From Actinomycetospora corticicola (GTDB lineage: Bacteria; Actinomycetota; Actinomycetes; Mycobacteriales; Pseudonocardiaceae), in assembly GCF_013409505.1 (NCBI RefSeq), contig NZ_JACCBN010000001.1, positions 6,102,489 to 6,166,488 on the forward strand: a stretch of 64,000 nucleotides of DNA, written 5' to 3'. Under the pieces are notes generated by a model. That model was not told the origin of the DNA. It worked only from the letters and a program-made list of their open reading frames with translations, and made no database searches. Each line of letters opens with the position of its first letter. Positions within the stretch are counted from its first letter, which is position 1. Positions 47,576 through 55,879 of this stretch are shown here, piece after piece. The translations under genes and the position numbers were made by a program.

Positions 47576-48915
47576 GACGTCGAGCCCTCGTGGCAGGGAA
47601 GCGTCGTCGCTGTCGTCGGGTGAGAGGAACGACGCTCTCCTGCCACGGCGAGGACCGCCGCGACCAGGCGCGCGTCGTCCTCGGCGGGTACCGCGCGCAG
47701 GTCGAGCAGGCACCGGCCCTGCTCCACCCGCCCGACGACGGGGTCGTCCCCGGCCCGCAGCGCCTCCGCGTAGTCCGCCGGGAGGGCCACCGCGGCGCTG
47801 GGGAGGTCCACCCCCGGCGCCCCGCCGCCGCCGACCTGCGCGGCGCAGTCGACGGCCTCCCCGCCCACGGCCGCGGCCACCGCGGCGGCCCGGTCGCGGA
47901 GCACGGCCACGTCCGCCTCGAGCATCGCCCGCACCGGCGGCACCGGCCCGCGCAGGGTCGCCTCGAGGGCGGCGAGCGTCAGCTTGTCCACCCGCAGGGC
48001 GCGGGCGAGCGGGTGCCGGCGGAGCCGGTGGACGAGGGCGGCGTCGCCGAGGAGCAGCCCCGCCTGCGGGCCCCCGAGCAGCTTGTCCCCGCTCGCCGTC
48101 ACCAGCGGGACGCCGGCGCGCAGCTCGGTCGCGGCGTCCGGCTCGTGCGGCAGGAGCGGGTGCGGCGCGAGGAGACCCGACCCGATGTCGGCCACCACGG
48201 GCACGCCCAGCCCGGTCAGCTCCCCGGCCGGCACGCTCGACGTGAAGCCCTGCACCACGAAGTTCGACGGGTGCACCTTGAGGATCATCCCGGTGTCCGG
48301 GCCGACCGCCGCCGCGTAGTCGTCGACCCGCACGCGGTTCGTGGTGCCGACCTCCCGCAGCCGTGCCCCCGTCGACTCCAGCAGCTCCGGGAGCCGGAAC
48401 CCGTCGCCGATCTCGACCATCTCGCCCCGCGCGATGACGATCTCCCGCCCGGCCGCCAACGCCGTGGCCGCCAGGATCAGCGCCGCCGCGCCGTTGTTCG
48501 TCACGTGCACGCCGCCCGCGTCGGGCACGGCGTCGGCCAGCGCCGCCATGGCGCCGGCGCCCCGCCTGCCGCGCCCGCCGGTGGCGAGGTCCAGCTCGAC
48601 GTCCGTGGTGCCCGCCGCCGTGACCAGCGCGTCCCGCGCGGCGCCCGACAGGGGCGCCCGCCCGAGGTTGGTGTGCAGCACGACGCCGGTCGCGTTCAGC
48701 ACCGGACGCAGGCTCGCCGCACTGCGGGGGAGCGCTGCGACCACCGCGTCGACCACGTCGTCCGGGCCGATCTCCCCGGCCCGCGCCCGCTGCTGCGCCC
48801 CGAGCACGACGTCCTTCACCCGCGCCCTCCCGACGACGGCGACGGCGGCCGCCACCCGCGGCTCGGCGAGGACGGCGTCGGTGCGCGGGATGCGCCGCCG
48901 GGGATCAGGGGTCAC
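47572..48915 (-). CDS. selA: L-seryl-tRNA(Sec) selenium transferase
   Basis: About 447 residues from GTG 48915. A PLP enzyme that converts Ser-tRNA(Sec) to Sec-tRNA(Sec) with selenophosphate. Motifs: NATGVVLHTNLGRAPLS (about residues 69-85), VTNNGAAALILAA (about residues 130-142), and the PLP Lys in TASGDKLLGGPQAGLL (about residues 266-281). The normal end is near AVLAVAGER; the tail beyond (SSHPTTATTLPCHEGS) is repeat-derived. The start overlaps the permease stop (GTGA), and the stop overlaps selB (GTGA). Confidence 0.94.
   Translation of the reverse strand: MTPDPRRRIPRTDAVLAEPRVAAAVAVVGRARVKDVVLGAQQRARAGEIGPDDVVDAVVAALPRSAASLRPVLNATGVVLHTNLGRAPLSGAARDALVTAAGTTDVELDLATGGRGRRGAGAMAALADAVPDAGGVHVTNNGAAALILAATALAAGREIVIARGEMVEIGDGFRLPELLESTGARLREVGTTNRVRVDDYAAAVGPDTGMILKVHPSNFVVQGFTSSVPAGELTGLGVPVVADIGSGLLAPHPLLPHEPDAATELRAGVPLVTASGDKLLGGPQAGLLLGDAALVHRLRRHPLARALRVDKLTLAALEATLRGPVPPVRAMLEADVAVLRDRAAAVAAAVGGEAVDCAAQVGGGGAPGVDLPSAAVALPADYAEALRAGDDPVVGRVEQGRCLLDLRAVPAEDDARLVAAVLAVAGERRSSHPTTATTLPCHEGSTS
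47589..47647. repeat. Family A palindromic repeat, copy A4, inside the selA 3' end
   Basis: CGTGGCAGGGAAGCGTCGTC, CTGTCGTCGGGTGAGAG, and ACGACGCTCTCCTGCCACG. Both arms are present. It is read through in the selA frame, so it encodes most of the last 25 residues of SelA. Confidence 0.75.
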
Positions 48916-49958
48916 GCCGTCCAGGATCCACCCACCGCCACGACCACCGAGCACACCACCCCGATCAGCACCGTCCCCACCGTCACCGTGGCCAGCACCC
49001 GCACCGGGAACACCCGCCGCACCATGAGCAGCGACGGCAGGCTGACCGCCGGCAGGGTGATGAGGAGCGCGGCCGCGATCACGGGTGACACCCCCGCAGC
49101 CAGGAGCGCGGCCACCGCGGCGATCTCCGCGCCCGTCGGGATCGGCAGGAGCGTCCCGGCCACCGCGAGCAGCACGACGATCGCCACCACCACGGCCCCG
49201 TGCATGCCGGCGAGCCCCGCCCCGAGCGGGAACAGCACCCCGCGCAGCGCGCCGAGCGCCACCACCAGCACCAGGTACTCCGGCAGCAGGCGCAGCGACA
49301 GCCCGCCCAGCGCGGCGAGGAACCGGACCGGCAGCGGACGCCCGTCGTCGAGGGAGTCCGTGGCGACCGCGAGCCCGGTCGGGTCGGGGGCGTCGCCCGC
49401 CCGCCGGGCGGCGAGGGCCCCCACCCCGACGACGCCGATCCCGGCGGCCAGCCGCAGCAGCGTCCACTGCCACGGCAGTACGAACGCGCAGAACACGAGG
49501 ACGACGGGGTTGAGGGCGGGGCTCGCCAACCAGAACGCGAGGGCGGCCCGCACGTCGGCCGCACGCTGCCGCAGCCCGACCGCCACCGGCGCCGAGCAGC
49601 AGCTGCACATCATCCCCGGCACCGCGAGGGCACTCCCGACGACGGCGCCGCGCCGCCCGACCGTCCGGGCCGTCCAGTCCGCCGGCAGCACCGTCCGGAT
49701 CGCCGCGGCGAGCAGGAGCCCGGTGACGAGCGCCGGCCAGATCGCGAGGAAGTACGGGCCCGCGAACTCCAGGCCCGCCCGCAACGACACCCCGGACGCG
49801 GGCAGGATCGAGTTCCCGAGCGACCCGGAGCCCGCCACCGACGGGACCTTCACCCAGTACGGCTGCCACTTCGCCCAGATCAGCAGCACGACCGCGAGCA
49901 GCACCACGCCGGTGACCGGGATCCAGGTGCGGCGGGGAGCCGTCGTCGTGGTGGTCAC
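48912..49958 (-). CDS. Permease of the UPF0718/YraQ type
   Basis: About 348 residues from GTG 49958 (VTTTTTAPRR); the frame is open to a GTG near 50042, but that start is inside a hairpin. It has eight to nine hydrophobic segments. The characteristic motif PGMMCSCCSAPVAVGLR (about residues 110-126) with clustered cysteines is typical of this permease family. Members of related groups move arsenicals or other small anions. Here it is coupled by GTGA to selA and lies between formate dehydrogenase and the Sec machinery, so a selenium-related substrate is a testable idea only. Confidence 0.85.
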   Translation of the reverse strand: MTTTTTAPRRTWIPVTGVVLLAVVLLIWAKWQPYWVKVPSVAGSGSLGNSILPASGVSLRAGLEFAGPYFLAIWPALVTGLLLAAAIRTVLPADWTARTVGRRGAVVGSALAVPGMMCSCCSAPVAVGLRQRAADVRAALAFWLASPALNPVVLVFCAFVLPWQWTLLRLAAGIGVVGVGALAARRAGDAPDPTGLAVATDSLDDGRPLPVRFLAALGGLSLRLLPEYLVLVVALGALRGVLFPLGAGLAGMHGAVVVAIVVLLAVAGTLLPIPTGAEIAAVAALLAAGVSPVIAAALLITLPAVSLPSLLMVRRVFPVRVLATVTVGTVLIGVVCSVVVAVGGSWTA

Positions 49959-50023
49959 GACGGCCGAGTCTGCGCGCCCCGCGTGTCGGGCGCACGTCGG
50001 CCCGGTGTCCTCCCCGGAACGCA

Positions 50024-50069
50024 CGAACGGGCCGCTCGCCACGATCTCCCGTGACGATCGGCCCGTTCG
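50024..50069. terminator. Hairpin between the NrfD-type gene and the permease
   Basis: CGAACGGGCCG and CGGCCCGTTCG form a perfect 11-bp stem with a 24-base loop, 13 bases after the NrfD-type stop on the minus strand. There is no T tract. It may attenuate transcription between the dehydrogenase genes and the permease-selA-selB genes. Confidence 0.45.
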
Positions 50070-50081
50070 ATTCCCCTGGAG

Positions 50082-51176
50082 TCAGTTCCCCGCGGCGGGG
50101 ACGTAGTGCCGGTCGGGCGGGGTGGTGCCGGCCTGCACGGCCTCTTCCCGACGACGGATGCGCTCGCGCTGCGGCACGACGATGTGCGCCGGGTCGTTGG
50201 CCGAGGCGATCCCGGCGTCGAACACGCCGAAGCGGGTGAGCGCCGACCCGGCCATCAGGGCGAGCCCGGACAGCGCAGCGGCCCACCGCTTGCGCCGCCC
50301 CACGACGGCCCCGGCGGCGCCGACCACGAGGCACGCCTTCGACGCCGTCATCAGCGTCTTCGCGCGGCCCTTGTCGTAGACGTCGGCGAGCATCCCGAGG
50401 TCCCGCGTCATCTTCTCCTCGGTGACGAGCTCCACCACGGCGCCCGCGATCGCGAGGCGCTGGGCGGGCTCGTTGTCCTCGACCCGCGAGAACACCAGGC
50501 CGAAGCCACCGCCGGCGGCCGCGGCACTGCCCGCGAACAGCACCGGCAGGTGGCGGTGCGCCTCGTGCCAGGTGGGGACGGCGGTGTTCGAGATCAGTAC
50601 CGCCGTGTAGGTGGCCAGCGCCGGTCCGACGACGGCCGCCCCGACCCCGGCCGCGTCGCCGGCGACCTGCAGGGTCTTCGCGCCCCGCCGTCCGCGGAGG
50701 TACGGGGCGAGCGCCTCGGCGCCCGCCGCCGCCGTCGCGAACGCGGCGAAGGGGGAGAGGATCCAGGAGCCGACCGACAGCGGCGAGGTCGGCTTGAACA
50801 CCCGCAGCATGTGCAGGAAGCGCGACGGCCGGTGCAGGTCGTGGATGAGGAAGACGGTGCCGCCCATGGCGCCGCCGACGGCCGCGTACCGCCCCGCCCG
50901 CCGCAGCGACGGCCGGCCCGTGGGGCCCGCCATCGCCGCGAGCACCGCCGACGAGCCCGCGAGCCCGCCGAGGAACAGGTACAGCGGGACGTCCGGGTTC
51001 TTCCACACCGGCGCCTTGATGATCGGGCGCCCGTAGTAGCTGCGGAACTCGGCCTCCGGCACCTGCAGCTGCTCGCCCTTGCGGCCGCCGCGGGGACTGT
51101 CGCGTCGCGGCTTCACCGCGTCGTGGTCGATCCGGGCCCGCTCCGGCATCCCCGTGGGGTTCAGATCCTCGGTCAT
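50082..51176 (-). CDS. NrfD/PsrC-type membrane subunit of formate dehydrogenase
   Basis: 364 residues from ATG 51176. After a hydrophilic N terminus of about 65 residues there are hydrophobic segments at about 65-85, 95-112, 140-160, 185-205, 215-235 and 285-310. The NrfD family pattern is visible in PLYLFLGGLAGSSAVLA (about residues 65-81) and SVGSWILSPFAAFA. It would anchor the complex in the membrane and exchange electrons with quinones. A family C repeat lies directly before its start and supplies the GCGGAG ribosome-binding sequence. Confidence 0.88.
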   Translation of the reverse strand: MTEDLNPTGMPERARIDHDAVKPRRDSPRGGRKGEQLQVPEAEFRSYYGRPIIKAPVWKNPDVPLYLFLGGLAGSSAVLAAMAGPTGRPSLRRAGRYAAVGGAMGGTVFLIHDLHRPSRFLHMLRVFKPTSPLSVGSWILSPFAAFATAAAGAEALAPYLRGRRGAKTLQVAGDAAGVGAAVVGPALATYTAVLISNTAVPTWHEAHRHLPVLFAGSAAAAGGGFGLVFSRVEDNEPAQRLAIAGAVVELVTEEKMTRDLGMLADVYDKGRAKTLMTASKACLVVGAAGAVVGRRKRWAAALSGLALMAGSALTRFGVFDAGIASANDPAHIVVPQRERIRRREEAVQAGTTPPDRHYVPAAGN

Positions 51177-51203
51177 GGTCGAGCTCCGCTCCGCTGCGTC
51201 TCC
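51177..51203. repeat. Family C repeat, copy C2
   Basis: GGTCGAGCTCCGCTCCGCTG then CGTCTCC. Read on the minus strand it begins GGAGACGC and contains GCGGAG, ending right at the ATG of the NrfD-type gene. It fills the gap between the two dehydrogenase subunit genes. Confidence 0.75.
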
Positions 51204-51207
51204 GAAG

Positions 51208-52308
51208 TCACCGCCGGCCGCCCTTCCAGAACGCGGCCAGGGCCGCCGCCCCGAGGCCGACCGCGGTCAGCGCCGCGTTCCGCCACATCTCGGGCAGGTC
51301 GCGGGTGGTGACGATCGGGTCCGGCGGCAGCCCGTAGACCTCGGGCTCGTCGAGCAGCAGGAAGAAGGCCCCGTCGCCGCCGACGCCGTCGTTCTCGTCG
51401 CGACCGTAGAGCCGGGCCTCGTTCACCCCGCGGCCGTGCAGCTCGGCGAGTCGGGCGTCCGCGGCGGCCTGCAGCTCGTCGAGGTCGCCGAACTGGATCG
51501 ACTGCGTCGGGCACGCCTTGGCGCACGCCGGCTCCAGTCCGCTCCCGAGCCGGTCGTAGCAGAGCGTGCACTTGTGGGCGCCGCCGTCGGAACCGCGGAC
51601 GTCGATGACGCCGTAGGGGCACGACGGGACGCAGTACCCGCAGCCGTTGCAGATGTCGTCCTGCACCACCACGGTGCCGAACTCGGTGCGGAACAGTGCC
51701 CCGGTGGGGCAGTTGTCCAGGCAGCCCGCGTGGGTGCAGTGCTTGCAGACGTCGGAGGCCATGAGCCACCGGACGTCGCGCTCGTCGTCGGGGGTCTGCT
51801 GGCCGTGCGCCCCGGCGTCGGGGAGCAGGGTCAGCAGGTCGACGGTGCCCGTCCCGGTGCCACCCGGGCCGGGCGGCGCGGTCGCCGCGTCCCGGGGTGC
51901 CTTCGGCAGCGCGCCGCCGCCCAGGGCCGGCAGCCCGCTCGGGATGTGTCCCGTCGTGGGCTCCGCCGGGACGGCGCCGCCGTGGGCGGTGGTCGCGGAC
52001 CCGTGCGGGCGGACGTCCTCGATGAACGCCACGTGGCGCCACGTGGAGGCCCCCAGGTCACCGGTGTTGTCGTACGACATCCCGGTGAGGCGGTACAGGT
52101 CCGACGCGTCGGTCCCGTCGTCGGGGACGAGGTTCCACTCCTTGCACGCCACCTCGCAGGCCTTGCAGCCGATGCAGACCGAGGTGTCGGTGAAGAACCC
52201 GACCCGCTTGGGGTGCGAGGGGTCGAACCCGGCGTCCGCGGCCGGGTCGGGCAGCTCGCCGTACAGCGAGTTGGCCGTCCCGGAGAACGCGTCGAAGACG
52301 TTGGTCAT
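51208..52308 (-). CDS. fdnH: Formate dehydrogenase iron-sulfur subunit
   Basis: 366 residues from ATG 52308. It has four ferredoxin-type cysteine clusters: CIGCKACEVACKEWN (about residues 41-55), CKHCTHAGCLDNCPTG (about residues 192-207), CNGCGYCVPSCPYG (about residues 224-237) and CTLCYDRL with CAKACP (about residues 250-275). A long Gly/Pro-rich insertion occurs at about 110-180. A C-terminal hydrophobic helix (LTAVGLGAAALAAFW) may anchor it. It passes electrons from the catalytic subunit to the NrfD-type protein. Confidence 0.92.
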   Translation of the reverse strand: MTNVFDAFSGTANSLYGELPDPAADAGFDPSHPKRVGFFTDTSVCIGCKACEVACKEWNLVPDDGTDASDLYRLTGMSYDNTGDLGASTWRHVAFIEDVRPHGSATTAHGGAVPAEPTTGHIPSGLPALGGGALPKAPRDAATAPPGPGGTGTGTVDLLTLLPDAGAHGQQTPDDERDVRWLMASDVCKHCTHAGCLDNCPTGALFRTEFGTVVVQDDICNGCGYCVPSCPYGVIDVRGSDGGAHKCTLCYDRLGSGLEPACAKACPTQSIQFGDLDELQAAADARLAELHGRGVNEARLYGRDENDGVGGDGAFFLLLDEPEVYGLPPDPIVTTRDLPEMWRNAALTAVGLGAAALAAFWKGGRR

Positions 52309-52310
52309 GA

Positions 52311-52337
52311 GGTCGAGCTCCGCTCCGCTGCGTCTCC
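52311..52337. repeat. Family C repeat, copy C3
   Basis: GGTCGAGCTCCGCTCCGCTG then CGTCTCC, identical to C2. On the minus strand it lies 2 bases before the ATG of the iron-sulfur subunit and supplies GCGGAG. It follows the catalytic subunit stop closely. Confidence 0.75.
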
Positions 52338-52342
52338 CATGG

Positions 52343-55300
52343 TCACTCGATCCCTCCCGGCTCGACGCCCGCACGGCGGCGGTAGTCGGCGACGTACTCG
52401 AGGAGCTCGGGGCCGCGTGGTCGACGTCCGGGCTGGATGTCGCAGGTCGCGACCTTGGACTCCTGGATGTGGACGTTCGGGTCCATCACGACCCCCAGCA
52501 GGTCGTTCGCCGGGTCGCCGGTCGAGATTCCGTTCGAGCCCCAGTGGTAGGGAAGCCCGATCTGGTGCACCTGACGGTCCCCGATCCGCAGCGGTTTCAT
52601 GCGCTCGGTCACCATCACCCGCGCCTCGATCGCCGTCCGCGCCGAGACCAGGGTCGCCCACCCCATGTGCTCGAGGCCCCGCTCGGCGGCCAGCGCCGGG
52701 GAGATCTCGCAGAAGAACTCCGGCTGGAGCTCCGAGAGGTAGGGCAGCGTGCGGCTCATGCCGCCCGCGGTGTGGTGCTCGGTCAGGCGGTAGGTGATGA
52801 AGACGTAGGGGAAGACCTCGCTCTGCGACGGGTTGATCCGGTTCCACGCCCGGTCGATCCGTTCGAGCGCCGGGTTGTCCTGCTGGTCGTGCAGCAGGTT
52901 GGCGACCGGTGACTCGACGGGCTCGTAGTGCGTCGGCATCGGCCCGTCCGCCATGCCCGCCGGCGCGTAGAGCCAGGCCTTGCCGTCGGCCTGCATGATG
53001 AAGGCGTCGGTGCCCGACAGGGCGTCCTGACGGGTCGCCCCCTCCTCCGGCTTGAACGACGGCGGCTTGGTGGCCTCGAAGTCCGGGACGTCGTGCCCGG
53101 TCCAGCGCTGGGACTCCTCGTCCCACCACACGTAGGCCTTGCGCTCGCTCCACGGCCGTCCCTCGGGGTCGGCCGAGGCGCGGTTGTAGAGCGTGCGGCG
53201 GTTCGCGGGCCAGGCCCAGCCCCACTCGGCGGCGACCCAGTCCTGCTCCGAGCCGGGCTTGCGCCGGTCGGCCTGGTTGACGCCGTCGGCGTAGACGCCG
53301 GTGTAGATCCAGCAGCCCGCCGTCGTCGAGCCGTCCGCCTTGAGCTCGGTGTAGCTCGACAGCGGCTTCCCGTCGGCGTCGGCGCCGTTGATCTCGGCCA
53401 GCACCGACTCGGGGTCCGGCTCGCTGTGGATGCCGAACGTCGGGTAGTCCCACGTCAGGTCGAGCAGCGGGCGGTCGCGCTCGTCGGTCGAGCCGGCGAG
53501 CTTCTCCCGGATCCGCTTCCCGAGGTGGAAGTAGAAGTGCAGCTCGGAGCGCGCGTCGGCCGGCGGGTGCACCGCCTCGCGGCGCCACTGCAGCAGCCGC
53601 TGGGTGTTGGTGAACGTGCCGGACTTCTCGGTGTGGTTCGCGCAGGGCAGGAAGAAGACCTCGGTCCCGATCTCCTCGGTGCGCAGCTCACCGGTCTCGA
53701 TCTCCGGCCCGTCCTTCCAGAACGTGGCCGACTCGATCATCTGCATGTCCCGGACGACCAGCCACTCGAGGTTGGCGAGGCCGAGGCGCTGCATCTTGCC
53801 GTTCGCGTGCCCGATGGCGGGGTTCTCGCCGACGAGGAAGTAGCCGAACGTCTTCCGGTCGATCTGGTCCCGGACGATCCCGTAGGTGCCGTGGTCGCCG
53901 GTCAGCTTCGGCAGGTAGTCGAACGCGAAGTCGTTCTCCGCGGTCGCCGCGTCGCCCCACCAGGCCTTGAGCAGGGACACCAGGTAGGTGTCCATGTTGC
54001 CCCAGAACCCGGTCTTCGCCGCGTCGGCGTCGAGGAAGCTCTGCAGATCCTCGTGCAGGTGCGCGTTGGGCATCGGGATGTAGCCCGGCAGCAGGTCGTA
54101 GAGCGTCGGGATGTCGGTCGACCCCTGGATGGAGGCGTGCCCGCGCAGCGCGAGGATGCCGCCGCCGGGCCGCCCCATGTTGCCCAGCAGTGTCTGCAGG
54201 ATCGCCGCGCCGCGGATGTACTGCGCGCCGACGCTGTGGTGCGTCCAGCCCACCGAGTACACCCAGGCCGTCGTCCGCTCGCGCCCCGAGTTCGCTGTGA
54301 TCGCCCTCGCGACGGCGAGGAACTGGTCGACGCTCATGCCGCAGACCCGCGAGACCGCCTCCGGGGTGTAGCGGGCGTAGTGCCGGCGCATGACCTGGTA
54401 GACGCACCGCGGGTGCTGGAGGCTCTCGTCGCGTTCCGGCGTCCCGGTCGCGTGGGCCGCGTCGCCCGCCCCGCCCGCGGTGTCCGAGGACATCGCGGCG
54501 TGGTGCTCGCGGAGCTGGGACTCCCAGTGGTCGCGCTGACCGGCGGCCGGCGCGCTGTAGCCCTCGCCCTCGAGCGACCAGCTCACCGGGTCGTAACGCC
54601 CGGTCTCCGGGTTGTAGCCGGAGAAGACGCCGGCCATGTCCTCGGTGTCGGCGAACTCCTCACCGACCAGGTCGGCGGCGTTCGTGTACGCGGACACGTA
54701 CTCCCGGAAGTCGAGCCCGTTCTCCAGCACGTAGCTGATGAGCCCGCCCAGGAACGCGATGTCGGCGCCCGCGCGGAACGGCACGTGCAGGTCGGCGACC
54801 GCCGACGTGCGGGTGAACCGCGGGTCGACGTGGATGATCGTGGCGCCGCGGCGCTTCGCCTCCATCACCCACTGGAAGCCCACGGGGTGGGCCTCCGCCA
54901 TGTTCGATCCCTCGATGACGATGCAGTCCGAGTGGATTAGGTCCTGCTGGAAGTTCGAGGCCCCTCCGCGGCCGAAGCTGGTCCCCAGACCGGGGACGGT
55001 GGCGCTGTGTCAAATGCGCGCCTGGTTCTCCACCTGGATCGCGCCGAGCGCCATGAACAGCTTCTTGATGAGGTAGTTCTCCTCGTTGTCCAGCGTCGCG
55101 CCGCCCAGGCTCGAGAAGCCCAGCGTGCGCCGCAGGACGCGGCCCTCGTCGTCGGTGTCCTGCCACCCGCGACGTCGGGCGTCGATCACCCGGTCGGCGA
55201 TCATGTCGACCGCGGTGTCGAGGTCGAGGTCCTCCCACTCGGTGCCGTACGGCCGCCGGTAGCGGACCGTCGTCACCCGCGACGGGCTGGTGACCAGCGA

Positions 55301-55579
55301 GGTCGACGCGGAGCCCTTGGGGCACAGCCGACCGCGGGACACCGGCGAGTCCGGGTCTCCCTCGATCTGCGTGACCCGACCGTCGCGCACGTAGACGTTC
55401 TGCCCGCACCCCACGGCGCAGTACGGGCAGACCGACTTCACCACCTCGTCGGCGGTGTCGGTCCGCGGCTCGAGGACCTTCGTGCGCGGACTCTGCACGG
55501 CGGCGCCGCGGGCCAGCGGGTCAGGACCGGTCGCCTGGCGGAACATCGGCCATTCGCCGAGCCAGGTACGGACGCCCAT
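52343..55579 (-). CDS. fdnG: Selenocysteine-containing formate dehydrogenase catalytic subunit
   Basis: About 1,078 residues from ATG 55579, read through an in-frame TGA at 55010-55012 as Sec190 in the context NQARI-U-HSATV, the usual molybdenum/tungsten ligand position. The N-terminal 4Fe-4S cluster is CPYCAVGCGQNVYV (about residues 51-64). Later domains include FLVGENPAIGHA, ANHTEKSGTFTNTQR and a C-terminal molybdopterin-binding part. It oxidises formate to CO2. There is no twin-arginine signal at the N terminus (MGVRTWLGEWPMFRQ), so the active site probably faces the cytoplasm. Both halves are in the same frame, and a bSECIS hairpin follows the TGA. Confidence 0.95.
54981..55012 (-). promoter_or_regulatory. 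Bacterial SECIS element after the UGA codon
   Basis: From the TGA, 18 bases precede the loop GGTCT. The upper stem is GTCCCC paired with GGGGAC (54997-54992 and 54986-54981) around the 5-base loop. As I recall it, the E. coli fdhF SECIS has the same GGUCU apical loop 18 bases after UGA. SelB should bind this hairpin. Confidence 0.85.
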
Positions 55580-55643
55580 GAGGTGGACCTCCCGTGCTGT
55601 GGTGGACCCGGGCTCCGACGCTGGGACCTGGGGGAACGTGTGG

Positions 55644-55736
55644 CGGAGGCGGACGGGAATCGAACCCGCCTGGCCGAGATACCCGGCCACGTCGGTGTTG
55701 AAGACCGCGGGGCCCACCAGGAACCCTGACGCCTCC
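55644..55736 (-). tRNA. selC: tRNA-Sec(TCA)
   Basis: About 93 nt, minus strand. Acceptor GGAGGCG pairs with CGCCTCC. The anticodon loop CTTCAAC gives anticodon TCA. A long variable arm (ACGTGGCC...GGCCAGG) and a T arm with GGTTCGATTCC follow. It lies 65 bp upstream of the formate dehydrogenase gene on the same strand and may share its transcript. Confidence 0.95.
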
Positions 55737-55790
55737 GCGGGCGAGCCTATGGTCCGTCCCACCACTCCGCAGGGCCGGGCCGCCCCCCCG

Positions 55791-55840
55791 TGGCAGCGGA
55801 GCGTCGTTGCTGGCGTCCCGTGACAGGAAAGCCGCTCCGT
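55791..55840. repeat. Family A palindromic repeat, copy A5
   Basis: TGGCAGCGGAGCGTCGTTGC, then TGGCGTCCCGTGACAGGAAA and GCCGCTCCGT. Left arm preserved, right arm degraded. It lies in the upstream region of the gluconate permease gene, 40 bp before its start. Confidence 0.65.
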
Positions 55841-55879
55841 CGGGTTCACGGGCGTCCCACATCGGGAAGGTCCGCGCCC

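Noticed and set aside
47239..50106. Long plus-strand frame opposite selB, selA and permease
   Set aside because: Low-complexity shadow; the minus strand has the conserved genes.
55010..55012. TGA in the formate dehydrogenase gene as a nonsense mutation or frameshift
   Set aside because: The frame continues unchanged, the context fits the Sec active site, and SECIS, selA, selB and selC are all present.
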